A stretch of DNA of 64,000 nt from Alistipes indistinctus YIT 12060 (lineage in GTDB: Bacteria; Bacteroidota; Bacteroidia; Bacteroidales; Rikenellaceae): the NCBI RefSeq assembly GCF_025144995.1, contig NZ_CP102250.1, positions 1,674,001 to 1,738,000 on the forward strand, written 5' to 3'. Positions within the stretch are counted from its first letter, which is position 1. The number at the start of each line of letters is the position of its first letter. Positions 8,515 to 17,012 of this stretch are shown one piece after another. The translations under genes were made by a program, and so were the position numbers. Under the pieces are notes generated by a model that searched no databases, was not told the DNA's origin, and saw only the letters and a list, made by a program, of their open reading frames with translations.

Positions 8515-10641
8515 ATGAACCGAACCGAAATCAACCTTTGCAAAGGTTTTATCTATACCCTGCTGGCAGGCATGCTGGCCACCGCCGGATTATGGCGTTG
8601 CGCGCGGATTACACAGCCGCAGGGCGGCCCGAAAGACTCACTGCCGCCGGTTGTCATCACGATGACACCGGCATACGGCACTGTCGATTTCAAAGAGAAG
8701 AGGGTCTATATCGAATTCAACGAATACGTACAGCTCAAGGATCAGCAAAAGGAGTTTTACACCTCTCCTTTCATGAAAAAGACACCGCTCGTCTCGCTCA
8801 GGGGACGCGGCATCCAGGTCGACATCAAGGATACCTTGCTGCCGAACCAAACCTACTCGCTCAATTTCGGCCGCAGTGTGGCCGACAACAACGAAGGCAA
8901 CCCCTACACGGGACTGCGTTATGTCTTTTCGACCGGTTCCGAAATAGATTCGTTGATGATGTCGGGCTATTCGGTGGATGCCTACACGAGCGATACGGTG
9001 GGCAACGTATTCCTTTTGTTTTACGACCCGAAAGCGGATTCGGTACCCGAACGGGACTCGACCGTATTCCAATCCAAGCCGCTGGCCGTCGGCCGGGCAT
9101 TCCCCAACGGCATCTTCCTGGTCGAGAACCTCAAACCGATGGATTACCGCGTCTATGCGCTCGAAGACAACAACGGCAACCGGCAATACGAAGCGGGCGT
9201 CGACCGGATCGCATTTCTCGACAGCACCTACAATCCGGCCACGATGCCGGCTTTCGACATCTGGTACGATTCGTCGCGCATGTATTTGCAGGCCCAGCCG
9301 CAAATCCTGATGCGCATGTTCATGGACGAACCTTCGAAACGCCAAACCTATTCGAGTTCGGCCAGGCCGATGAAAAACAAGATACAGTTATACTTCACTG
9401 CACCACACCCAAAAATCGAAGAGCTTTCGTTCGACAGCATCGACCCGGGAGCCATCGTAACCGAATACCTCACGCCGAAACACGACAGCATGGAGCTGTG
9501 GTTCGACCTGTCGAAAATCGAGAAAATGCCCGATACGCTCAAAGGCAGGATCATCTACCACGGACACGATACGCTGAACAGGCTGAGGCTCGACACGGTA
9601 CAGCTAAAGTTGGGCTGGAAAGCTCCGCCGGTCAAAGAGAGGAAAAAGCCCAAAGAGGGGGAACCCGAGGAAAAGTTACCGAATCCATTCTCGGTAAGTG
9701 TTACGCCGTCAGGTACGGTCAATCCGGAAAAGCACATCAAATTCGCTTTTTCGATGCCGTTGGCAATGGTGGACAGCAGTGCGATCGTACTGGAACAGAT
9801 CCTGGACGACGAACCGGTCAAAGGAGCGAAACCACTGCCTCCTTCTTTAAAAAGGCCTTCCCAACCGGACGGACAGGATGGGAAGAATACACCCGCTAAG
9901 CCCCGTAAAACCAAACGGATTCCGCTCCATTTCACACAGGACACGCTGAAAATCCGCGAATGGACAATGAGCGCGGCATGGAAACCGGGCGCCAGATATT
10001 CGCTGTTGATCCCCGCAGAAACCTTCGTGAACGTCAACGGGGAAAAGAACGACACGATGCGAACCGAATTCAGTGTAGCCGACCCTGAAAAATTCGGGAC
10101 TGTTCTGCTCAATATCCAGGGCAAAACTCCCGAAAGCGAATACATCGTGCAACTGCTCGACAATACGGGCAAAGTGACGCAGGAGCGGGCACACCTCACC
10201 ACCGGCAAATATACTTTCCGGTACATCGATCCGGGAACGGTACGCATCAAAGTGATCGAAGACCTGAACGGAAACGGCAAATGGGATACCGGCTCCCTCA
10301 CCGAACGGCGCCAGCCCGAACGGGTCGAACTCTTCGTCGGCCCCGACGGCAAAGAGGAGATCAATGCCAAGGAAAACTGGGAACTGGAGTTCGACGTCAA
10401 CATGGACGAGTTATTTGCACCGATGACGATGGAACGCATGGATCAGCGCATCGGACGGCTCGAAGCGATTCGCCGCCAAAAGATGATGGAAGAGTGGGCC
10501 AAACGCAACCAGGACAAACAGCACAACCACTCCCACGGCAACACCAACACCGGAAATCAGGGCTACGGGAACCAGGGTTACGGCAATCAAGGCTACGGTA
10601 CCCAGGGGTATGGGAATACCGGCTACAACAGCACTTATTGA
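8515..10641 (+). CDS. Envelope protein with N-terminal Ig-like (Big_5) domain and NQGYG-repeat tail
   Basis: 708 residues. A hydrophobic segment near 12-28 is followed by Cys at about 29 (LWRCARI), consistent with an exported, possibly lipid-anchored protein, though the lipobox is poor. An Ig-like domain (PPVVITMTPAYG to about 140) resembles the SbsA/Big_5 family common in Bacteroidota, followed by further beta-rich regions and an EF-hand-like NGNGKWDTG stretch near 585. The last 29 residues are a tandem NQGYG repeat. The stop overlaps the next start (TGATG), so translation is probably coupled. Similar proteins are annotated only as Ig-like domain proteins; function is unknown. Confidence 0.8.
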   Translation: MNRTEINLCKGFIYTLLAGMLATAGLWRCARITQPQGGPKDSLPPVVITMTPAYGTVDFKEKRVYIEFNEYVQLKDQQKEFYTSPFMKKTPLVSLRGRGIQVDIKDTLLPNQTYSLNFGRSVADNNEGNPYTGLRYVFSTGSEIDSLMMSGYSVDAYTSDTVGNVFLLFYDPKADSVPERDSTVFQSKPLAVGRAFPNGIFLVENLKPMDYRVYALEDNNGNRQYEAGVDRIAFLDSTYNPATMPAFDIWYDSSRMYLQAQPQILMRMFMDEPSKRQTYSSSARPMKNKIQLYFTAPHPKIEELSFDSIDPGAIVTEYLTPKHDSMELWFDLSKIEKMPDTLKGRIIYHGHDTLNRLRLDTVQLKLGWKAPPVKERKKPKEGEPEEKLPNPFSVSVTPSGTVNPEKHIKFAFSMPLAMVDSSAIVLEQILDDEPVKGAKPLPPSLKRPSQPDGQDGKNTPAKPRKTKRIPLHFTQDTLKIREWTMSAAWKPGARYSLLIPAETFVNVNGEKNDTMRTEFSVADPEKFGTVLLNIQGKTPESEYIVQLLDNTGKVTQERAHLTTGKYTFRYIDPGTVRIKVIEDLNGNGKWDTGSLTERRQPERVELFVGPDGKEEINAKENWELEFDVNMDELFAPMTMERMDQRIGRLEAIRRQKMMEEWAKRNQDKQHNHSHGNTNTGNQGYGNQGYGNQGYGTQGYGNTGYNSTY
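10555..10629 (+). repeat. Five tandem 15-bp units coding NQGYG
   Basis: In-frame units at 10555, 10570, 10585, 10600 and 10615 encode NQGYG, NQGYG, NQGYG, TQGYG and NTGYN. Third positions vary, so the repeat is old rather than a recent slippage product. Confidence 0.9.
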
Positions 10642-11948
10642 TGACGATGGGAACAATCTTGAAACGATACCGGCTTATTCTCTGCTGTGCCCTGCTGTTC
10701 ATGTCGGGTGCAGGCAGCGCATCGGCACAACATTACATCGGCGTAATGGGCGGCTGGGGCGGTGGCTCGGCCCGTTTCAAGCCTGCTAAGGAGACCGGTT
10801 ACGAATGGGGACTTTATTCCGGAGGTTTGTCTTACAAGTTTTACAGTGACACGAAATACGTCGGCGCAATCGAAATAGACCTGATGTTCACGCAAAAAGG
10901 ATTCAATTACGACCTCGCATTCGAATCCGACGAGAGTTATCACCGCCAGATCAACGCCATCGAACTGCCGCTGATCTGGCAGCCGCATTTTTACCTGTTC
11001 CAGCGCCACGCAAGGTTTTTTATCAACCTCGGCATTCAGGTTTCGTACAACCTCAGTTCGACTTACAGCCGGGTATCGAAAACCACGGGCATACTCGAAA
11101 GCGGCAAGTATGCCATGCAACTCAACCGTGACAACCGTTTCGGTTACGGTCTCTGCGGGGGGGCCGGACTCGCTTTCCTGTTCGGGCAGCAACGCCGGTA
11201 CGAATTCTCGGTCGAAGCGCGCTACGGGTTCGGCTACGGCGACATCTTGCGCAACGGGACCAAGTACAAGGGCAATCCCGACCGTTCACCGCTCGACAAC
11301 ATCAACGTATTCGCCGCATTCTACTACCGATTGGGTAAAGAGGGCATCCGTTCGGCCCCGAGCGCAGCGGCCCAGCAACGCATGGAACAGGAAGCCGCAC
11401 GCCATACGCTGCGACGCCTGAACAAAATGCTCGACAAAGGCAAAATACCCGCCGACACCTTGTTGTTGCTGACACTGCCCCGCGACAGCGCCGGGAATAT
11501 CCCGATCGATTCCACGACGATAGAAGCGGTACGCCTTTACCAGACTGCACCGTTCGTACCGGACACATTACAGGGCAAACCACAGTCCGACACACTCCAA
11601 ACGCCCCAACCGACCGGCTCAAACAAAAGAAAATCACAACCAGGAAGCACGGCTCCGACCAACGGAACCGCTCCGGCGACCGGAAACGGGCAAGCCAATA
11701 ATGCGATTCCGACAAACACCGCAACGGCGGGGAACGGGACCATGCAGCAAAACGGGGAAGCCGCGGGAACCGAAACTTCGGCAAAATCTTCGTCCCCGGC
11801 TACCACCGGGGCAAATTCAGCCGAAGAGATACAGCCATCGTCCTCTCCGCACAGCCTTTCCCCCGGGGAAAAGGCACCCCAACCCGCGGAACCTCCCCGA
11901 TCGGGTTCTGACAATGGCATGGAAACTGCCGTTTTATCGGCATCTTAA
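10641..11948 (+). CDS. Outer-membrane beta-barrel (porin-like) protein with long disordered C-terminus
   Basis: 435 residues from ATG 10641, which overlaps the previous stop by one base; the same frame is open upstream, but only this start gives a signal peptide (hydrophobic to about 28, cleaved after SASA). Residues 30-235 show alternating beta strands with aromatic ends (FYSDTKYVGAIEIDLMF, FAAFYYRLG) typical of the PorT/OmpA-like barrel family in Bacteroidota. A helical linker follows, then about 130 residues rich in Pro, Ser, Thr, Ala and Asn that look disordered. The role is unknown; the operon position suggests envelope biogenesis. Confidence 0.75.
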   Translation: MTMGTILKRYRLILCCALLFMSGAGSASAQHYIGVMGGWGGGSARFKPAKETGYEWGLYSGGLSYKFYSDTKYVGAIEIDLMFTQKGFNYDLAFESDESYHRQINAIELPLIWQPHFYLFQRHARFFINLGIQVSYNLSSTYSRVSKTTGILESGKYAMQLNRDNRFGYGLCGGAGLAFLFGQQRRYEFSVEARYGFGYGDILRNGTKYKGNPDRSPLDNINVFAAFYYRLGKEGIRSAPSAAAQQRMEQEAARHTLRRLNKMLDKGKIPADTLLLLTLPRDSAGNIPIDSTTIEAVRLYQTAPFVPDTLQGKPQSDTLQTPQPTGSNKRKSQPGSTAPTNGTAPATGNGQANNAIPTNTATAGNGTMQQNGEAAGTETSAKSSSPATTGANSAEEIQPSSSPHSLSPGEKAPQPAEPPRSGSDNGMETAVLSAS

Positions 11949-11960
11949 AAACAAACGACC

Positions 11961-12311
11961 ATGAACAACGAAATCGAATCGACCCGGCAACAGAAAATCG
12001 GCAGGCAAATCCTGCGCGACATGAGCGATATTTTCAGCAAAGAAGCCGCACCGCTGATAAAAGGCACGATGGTTTCCGTAACGCGTGTGCGGATGAGTCC
12101 CGATTTCTCACTGGCAAAGGTATACCTGAGCATTTTCCCGTTCGAACGGCACCCCGAAGTGATGAAGGTGCTCGAAGAGAATAATTGGATGATTCGCAAA
12201 GCACTCGGCATACGGGTTAAAAACCAACTGCGGATCGTCCCTGAACTGGCATTCTACCTCGACGACTCGCTCGAATACATCAGCGAAATAGACAAACTCC
12301 TCAAACAATAG
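11961..12311 (+). CDS. rbfA: Ribosome-binding factor A
   Basis: 116 residues, normal length for RbfA, a KH-fold factor that binds the 30S subunit for 16S rRNA 5'-end maturation and cold adaptation. Family features seen: the basic start TRQQKIGRQILRDMSDIF, then VTRVRMSPDFSLAKVYLSIF, and the terminal LAFYLDDSLEYISEIDKLL. It sits 12 bp after the barrel gene and 3 bp before the permease gene, inside the smpB operon. Confidence 0.93.
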   Translation: MNNEIESTRQQKIGRQILRDMSDIFSKEAAPLIKGTMVSVTRVRMSPDFSLAKVYLSIFPFERHPEVMKVLEENNWMIRKALGIRVKNQLRIVPELAFYLDDSLEYISEIDKLLKQ

Positions 12312-12314
12312 CCC

Positions 12315-13535
12315 ATGCCGCACCTCTCGCTGCTGTTCGCACGGAGATACCTGTTCTCGAAAAAATCACACTCGGTGATCAATGTCATTTCGGGGGTGAG
12401 TGCGGTGGCAGTTGCCGTTCCGGTCATGGCAATGGTGATCCTGCTGTCGGTGTTCAACGGCTTCGAGGGACTGATCCGCGACATGTATAAATCGTTCGAC
12501 CCGGATATCCTCATAACGCCGTCGAGCGGCAAGGTATTCGACACCGATTCGGTACCTCAACAACGGCTCGCAGAGGTTCCCGGCGTCGAGGCATGGTCGT
12601 TCAGCCTCGAGGAAAACGCCCTGTTCGAATACCGCGACCGGCAATACATCGGAGTGATGCGCGGGGTGGACTCCCTCTTCGCAACCGTGGTTCCCATTGA
12701 CAGTCTGCTTACCGAAGGACGCTACCGCCTGCGTTTCGGAGAATTGCCCGAAGCGTGCGTAGGGCAAGGCGTCGCTTACACGCTCGGCATCCGGACAAAC
12801 TTCAACGACCCGATTTCGGTCTACGCCCCGCGCCGGGGACAGTTCTCGTCTTTACTGCCGCAAAGCATCTACCGCAAAGGCGAGCTCTTCCCGTCGGGCA
12901 TCTTCGCACTCGAAGCGGAAGTAGACGATAAATACATGATCGTACCGCTGGATTGTGCCCAAAGGCTGCTCGACAACGAGGGTAAAGCGTCGTCGCTGGC
13001 GGTACGCCTGAGCGAAAATGCCGCACCGGAAACCGCCCGGACGGCTATTGCCGCACTGTTGGGCGACGGATTCAACGTGCAGACACGCTACCAGCAGAAA
13101 GCGGAATTTTACCGCATCATGATGTACGAGAAATGGGGTATTTATTTCATCATCCTACTCGTACTGATCGTCGCCTCGTTCTCACTGATCGGCTCGCTGG
13201 TCATGCTGATCATCGATAAACGCAAAGATATGCACACGCTGCTGACAATGGGAGCCGACATCCCGTTGCTCCGCAAAATCTTCGTTACAGAAGGCATGCT
13301 GGTCTACGGTATCGGTGCGGTCGGGGGCATGATCCTGGGCGTCGCACTCGCATTGGCCCAGCAGCACTGGGGATGGCTCAAACTCTCGGGACAGACATTC
13401 CTCATTGACGCTTACCCGGTGGAAGTGCACCTGAGCGACCTGCTGCTCGTCGCGATCTCCTTCACGGCGGTCAGCTACCTGATCTCGAAACTGACGGTGC
13501 TGTCGATGATCCCGCGCAGTGAAATAAGAAACTGA
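12315..13535 (+). CDS. LolC/LolE-type ABC transporter permease
   Basis: 406 residues with the MacB/FtsX permease layout: one N-terminal membrane helix (about 25-50), a large periplasmic domain (about 55-270), and three C-terminal helices (about 275-300, 325-350, 370-400). The opening LLFARRYLFSKKSHSVINVIS is typical of lipoprotein-releasing permeases that extract lipoproteins from the inner membrane. No LolD ATPase gene is adjacent, as is usual for this locus type in Bacteroidota, where the ATPase is encoded elsewhere. Gaps to its neighbours are 2-3 bp, so it is co-transcribed with rbfA and the DUF4296 gene. Confidence 0.85.
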   Translation: MPHLSLLFARRYLFSKKSHSVINVISGVSAVAVAVPVMAMVILLSVFNGFEGLIRDMYKSFDPDILITPSSGKVFDTDSVPQQRLAEVPGVEAWSFSLEENALFEYRDRQYIGVMRGVDSLFATVVPIDSLLTEGRYRLRFGELPEACVGQGVAYTLGIRTNFNDPISVYAPRRGQFSSLLPQSIYRKGELFPSGIFALEAEVDDKYMIVPLDCAQRLLDNEGKASSLAVRLSENAAPETARTAIAALLGDGFNVQTRYQQKAEFYRIMMYEKWGIYFIILLVLIVASFSLIGSLVMLIIDKRKDMHTLLTMGADIPLLRKIFVTEGMLVYGIGAVGGMILGVALALAQQHWGWLKLSGQTFLIDAYPVEVHLSDLLLVAISFTAVSYLISKLTVLSMIPRSEIRN

Positions 13536-13537
13536 CC

Positions 13538-14491
13538 ATGACAACCTTATACGCCAAACCATTCCATAAGAAGATGAGACGGCTGTTCTGCCTGCTCGCG
13601 GCACTGCTGGTATTCGCGGCATGCGACAAACCCAAAAATATTCCGGACGATAAACTGACGGCCATCGTCGGCGACCTGTTTTTGGCAAACGCCTATTGGG
13701 ACATCCACGGCGATTACCGGTTCATCCGCGACAGCATCGACATCTATTCGCCCATTTTTGAACAATACGGTTTCACCCCCAAGGATTTCATGTTTACCAT
13801 CGAAAACCTTTCCAAACGCAAAAGCGTCAAATTCACCGACATACTGCAAGCTGCCCTCGACACACTGCAAGCAGGCGGAAGGCCCTGGTTCGACGCGATC
13901 GCACGCCGCGACAGCGTGAACAAGATCGCTGCGGAGCTTTTCAAAAAGCAGGTCTATTTCGATTCGCTGCCGCAACACTACACACGCCTGAGCCGGACCG
14001 AGGACAAACCGACCGTCAAACTGGCCGTCGAACCGGGAGAATACAGGATCGAATGGAGCTACGCGGTGGACACCTCAGACCGCAACCCGTACGTCCAATA
14101 CATGCACCACCTCTCCGACAGCGCCGGACGCAAAAGTAATTATTCCTACCGCAGCTACACAAAGGGACAGCGCCGGAGAGAGACCGTCACCGTCAACGTA
14201 ACGGGCAGTATCCCTTCCTGGCTTAACATCTACCCGGCCTACACGACCATCGCGGCCAATCAGGTCACGAACGTCACCATCGATTCGCTGCAGGTGACCC
14301 ATTACATCCCGCAACAGCAGGCGATCGACTCCGTCACGCGCCGGATCATTTTCAAACCCGCCGTAGAAATCCCATCCACACCATCCGCACATGAGCCGTT
14401 TACGCAAAATATCGTCCCATTACGTCTGGACACCGCAGGGCTTTCTCTCCTCGGCGATTCTGTCGTTCGCTCCGGACGGAACGCTCGTTGA
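13538..14491 (+). CDS. DUF4296 family lipoprotein
   Basis: 317 residues. A lipoprotein signal ends in the lipobox VFAAC, so the mature protein is probably lipid-anchored in the periplasm or outer membrane. ATG 13538 follows the upstream stop by 2 bp; an internal ATG at 13574 (MRRLFCLL) gives a tighter signal peptide and may be the true start. The N-terminal part (about 25-125) fits DUF4296, a Bacteroidota family of unknown function; the rest is not recognised. The last 33 codons overlap the next gene in another frame. Confidence 0.75.
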   Translation: MTTLYAKPFHKKMRRLFCLLAALLVFAACDKPKNIPDDKLTAIVGDLFLANAYWDIHGDYRFIRDSIDIYSPIFEQYGFTPKDFMFTIENLSKRKSVKFTDILQAALDTLQAGGRPWFDAIARRDSVNKIAAELFKKQVYFDSLPQHYTRLSRTEDKPTVKLAVEPGEYRIEWSYAVDTSDRNPYVQYMHHLSDSAGRKSNYSYRSYTKGQRRRETVTVNVTGSIPSWLNIYPAYTTIAANQVTNVTIDSLQVTHYIPQQQAIDSVTRRIIFKPAVEIPSTPSAHEPFTQNIVPLRLDTAGLSLLGDSVVRSGRNAR

Positions 14492-15542
14492 GATCGAAAC
14501 TTCCGAACAGGTCGATTCGTGCGAGGGCGTGGAGTTCTTCAGCGGAGTGCTGATTCCGGGCTTTGTCAATGCACATTGCCATAGCGAACTCTCCTACCTG
14601 CGCGGGAAAATCGAACGCCGTCGCGGATTTGCGGGTTTCGCCGACAGTATCGCGCGGGTGCGCCACGAAGCGACACCCGAAGAACGGCTGGCCTCAGCCG
14701 CCTACTGGAACGCAAAAATGTATCAGGAGGGTATTACGGCGGTGGGGGACATCTGCAACGGGGCTTCGACCTTCCCGCTGAAGCAGAAGAGTCCGGTCTA
14801 TTACCACAACTTTATCGAATATTTCGGATTGCAGACCACAGATTTCTCCCGGACGGATGCCGTCGCCGCAGAAGCCGCACAGCTGGGACTACCGCATTCG
14901 GCCACACCGCATTCGACCTATTCGTTGCAGGATAAACCCTTCCGCGAAATCGCACACCGCGACAATCCGCTCTCGATCCATTTTATGGAGAGCCCGGGCG
15001 AACAGGAGCTGTTCGAAGGCCGGGGGCGGTTGCATGCCCGAAACCTCGAATCAGGCATCGGGATCGATTTCACCGGTTACGGATCTCCGGCCAGCAGGAT
15101 TGTCGCATCGGTTCCCCCGGATAAAAACATCCTGCTCATTCACAATACGTTTGTCGATGAAGAGGTGATTGACCGGATCGAGAGCCACTTCGAACCGGGC
15201 CGGGTCACCTGGGTACTCTGCCCGCGCTCGAATGATTTTATCGAAGGCGCGCATCCGCCGGCGACCCTGCTCCACAGAAAAGGGGTTCGTATAGCCATCG
15301 GTACGGACAGTCTCGCTTCCAACGAAACACTCTCCATGCCCGGCGAAATGAAACTGCTGCCCGAAATTTCGTTACACGACCGAATCCGCTGGGCAACCCT
15401 CACAGGAGCCGAAGCGCTCGGAATCGACTCCTGGGCGGGTAGTTTTACCCCCGGTAAACGTCCCGGAGCCATATTACTGACCGGAATCGATCTCGGGTCG
15501 ATGACCCTGCGTACCGATGCAGCCAGCCGCAGAATTGTCTGA
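14391..15542 (+). CDS. Amidohydrolase-superfamily deaminase
   Basis: 383 residues of the TRZ/ATZ-type amidohydrolase superfamily, cytoplasmic. Metal ligands are visible: H62 and H64 in NAHCHSE, H197 in IHFME, H251 in IHNT (or H174 in HSTYS), and D306 in GTDSLASN. The N-terminal 50 residues form the composite beta-sandwich, so the early start is real although it overlaps the previous gene by 101 bp. Close Bacteroidota relatives are often named aminodeoxyfutalosine deaminase-like; without other futalosine genes nearby the substrate cannot be assigned. Last gene of the smpB operon; a weak hairpin around 15619-15658 may end it. Confidence 0.8.
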   Translation: MSRLRKISSHYVWTPQGFLSSAILSFAPDGTLVEIETSEQVDSCEGVEFFSGVLIPGFVNAHCHSELSYLRGKIERRRGFAGFADSIARVRHEATPEERLASAAYWNAKMYQEGITAVGDICNGASTFPLKQKSPVYYHNFIEYFGLQTTDFSRTDAVAAEAAQLGLPHSATPHSTYSLQDKPFREIAHRDNPLSIHFMESPGEQELFEGRGRLHARNLESGIGIDFTGYGSPASRIVASVPPDKNILLIHNTFVDEEVIDRIESHFEPGRVTWVLCPRSNDFIEGAHPPATLLHRKGVRIAIGTDSLASNETLSMPGEMKLLPEISLHDRIRWATLTGAEALGIDSWAGSFTPGKRPGAILLTGIDLGSMTLRTDAASRRIV

Positions 15543-15690
15543 AAACGCACTTGGATTCAGTGACGACACCAAATGAAAACCGGGAACGCGCCGGCTCCTA
15601 ATAATTCGGAGCAAATGGATAACCTTTTCTCCGGGAGGACATTCTCCCCCGGTTATTTCCTCGTTGTTCCCATCGAACGAATAGCCCCGG

Positions 15691-16275
15691 TCAGGGTATC
15701 CATTCGATAATCCGGTCCGCCGGTTGCTGCTTACGCCACTGCACGAAGGCGGGATAATCGGCGATCCCGTCCCGGATGACGGCCAGATAATACTCGATGC
15801 CCATGATCTTCTCATCGTCGGGGGTTTCGTATTTGAGCCGCAGGACCGTTTCCCGCTGCCGAGGCGTAATGACCGCTTCGATTCGTTCGGCCACTCGCTC
15901 GAAATAACCGTCGTAACGCGACCCCTTGACCAGGTGGATCATATCGACCTGCCACTCCTCACCCCCGTCGTCATACCAAAGGTGCCACTCGACACAAGCC
16001 TCCGGCGTATGCAACAGATTCGCCCCTTCAAACCTTTTCACGGCCGGATCGGCAACCAGCGCAGCCATCGCGGCAAAACTGTCGGAGAGCCTGAAAGGAG
16101 AGGAATAGATATGAAAATCGATGTCGCGGTGCTTCATCAACAAACCGGTTCTCAGCGAACCTACCAGATGCGCTTCGGCCCCAACGGCTTCCCAAGCCTC
16201 TACCACACGCAGTTTTGCAATAACTTCCCGGGCCTTACGCTGATTCGCTTCGGCCAGTGCGACAATATCCGTCAT
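15691..16275 (-). CDS. Nucleotidyltransferase-fold protein
   Basis: 194 residues. Near 39-55, VGSLRTGLLMKHRDIDFHIY fits the nucleotidyltransferase core pattern (GS...(D/H)xDx), with a later conserved acidic strand in WQVDMIHL. This suggests a small minimal nucleotidyltransferase acting on an RNA, antibiotic-like or metabolite substrate; no known subfamily was recognised. It has no signal peptide. It is monocistronic, with a putative -7 element CAAAGGTA (16362-16369, plus-strand reading) about 90 bp upstream. Confidence 0.6.
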   Translation of the reverse strand: MTDIVALAEANQRKAREVIAKLRVVEAWEAVGAEAHLVGSLRTGLLMKHRDIDFHIYSSPFRLSDSFAAMAALVADPAVKRFEGANLLHTPEACVEWHLWYDDGGEEWQVDMIHLVKGSRYDGYFERVAERIEAVITPRQRETVLRLKYETPDDEKIMGIEYYLAVIRDGIADYPAFVQWRKQQPADRIIEWIP

Positions 16276-16460
16276 AATCGATTGTATTGATATAAAATAG
16301 ATCGGTCAAACAGTCCGTGACGCAACGCCAGAAAACAAGCGTCGGTTCCAGAACAGGGCGGCAAAGGTAAAAAAGAAAACCGAATAACAGGCACGCAGCC
16401 GAAACGACATCCCGATTAACTCATAGATCGGAAGCGTTACCCACTCTGTGCGGCTCTACT

Positions 16461-17012
16461 TTATTCGGATAGTTCGTCGAGGAGTTGCCGTACGCTTTTG
16501 TGCAGCACGGGATGCATAAAACCGGGCAGCACTTCACAGAGGGGACGCAATACGAAACCGCGCTGCTGCATCAGCGGATGAGGAACCGTCAGCCGGGGCG
16601 TATCGATCACCCGGTCATCATAAAAAAGAATATCGATATCGAGGGTACGCGAACCGTACTGCCTGCCCATCGCTTCATGATCCGCCCCTGCGGTCTTATT
16701 ACAACCGGCTCCGGCCTGGCATCCGGTTCCGGTTGCGATACCGTCTGCCGCTCGCGGACGGATCCGCCCCGCCTCCCGCTCGATCTGCTGGCAAATATCG
16801 AGCACATGTTCAGGTTCCAAAGCCGTCTCGAAGATCAAAACCTGATTGAGAAACTGTTCCGGCGCCTCGAATCCCCAAGGCGGGGACTCCCAAAGCGAAG
16901 AGGCAGCCGTTTCGGCTCCCACGCGCTCCGCAAGTTTGAGCCGGGCACCGGCCAGCGTCGCCCGCACGTCCCCCAGATTGCCCCCTGTCAACAAAATCAC
17001 GCGCGCCATCAC
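16461..17012 (-). CDS. folK: 2-amino-4-hydroxy-6-hydroxymethyldihydropteridine pyrophosphokinase with an insertion in the catalytic loop
   Basis: 183 residues against about 160 in typical HPPK. It transfers pyrophosphate from ATP to the pterin in folate synthesis. Recognised motifs: GGNLGD near 10-15, LWESPPWGF near 40-48, and SRTLDIDILFYDD near 121-133 with the metal-binding Asp pair. Between GRIRP (82-86) and GRQYGSRT (116-123), where Escherichia coli has only a few residues, lie about 29 extra residues rich in Gly, Ala and Thr with two Cys. The start overlaps the end of holB by 4 bp, so translation is likely coupled. A second Met one codon in is an equal start. Confidence 0.92.
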   Translation of the reverse strand: MMARVILLTGGNLGDVRATLAGARLKLAERVGAETAASSLWESPPWGFEAPEQFLNQVLIFETALEPEHVLDICQQIEREAGRIRPRAADGIATGTGCQAGAGCNKTAGADHEAMGRQYGSRTLDIDILFYDDRVIDTPRLTVPHPLMQQRGFVLRPLCEVLPGFMHPVLHKSVRQLLDELSE

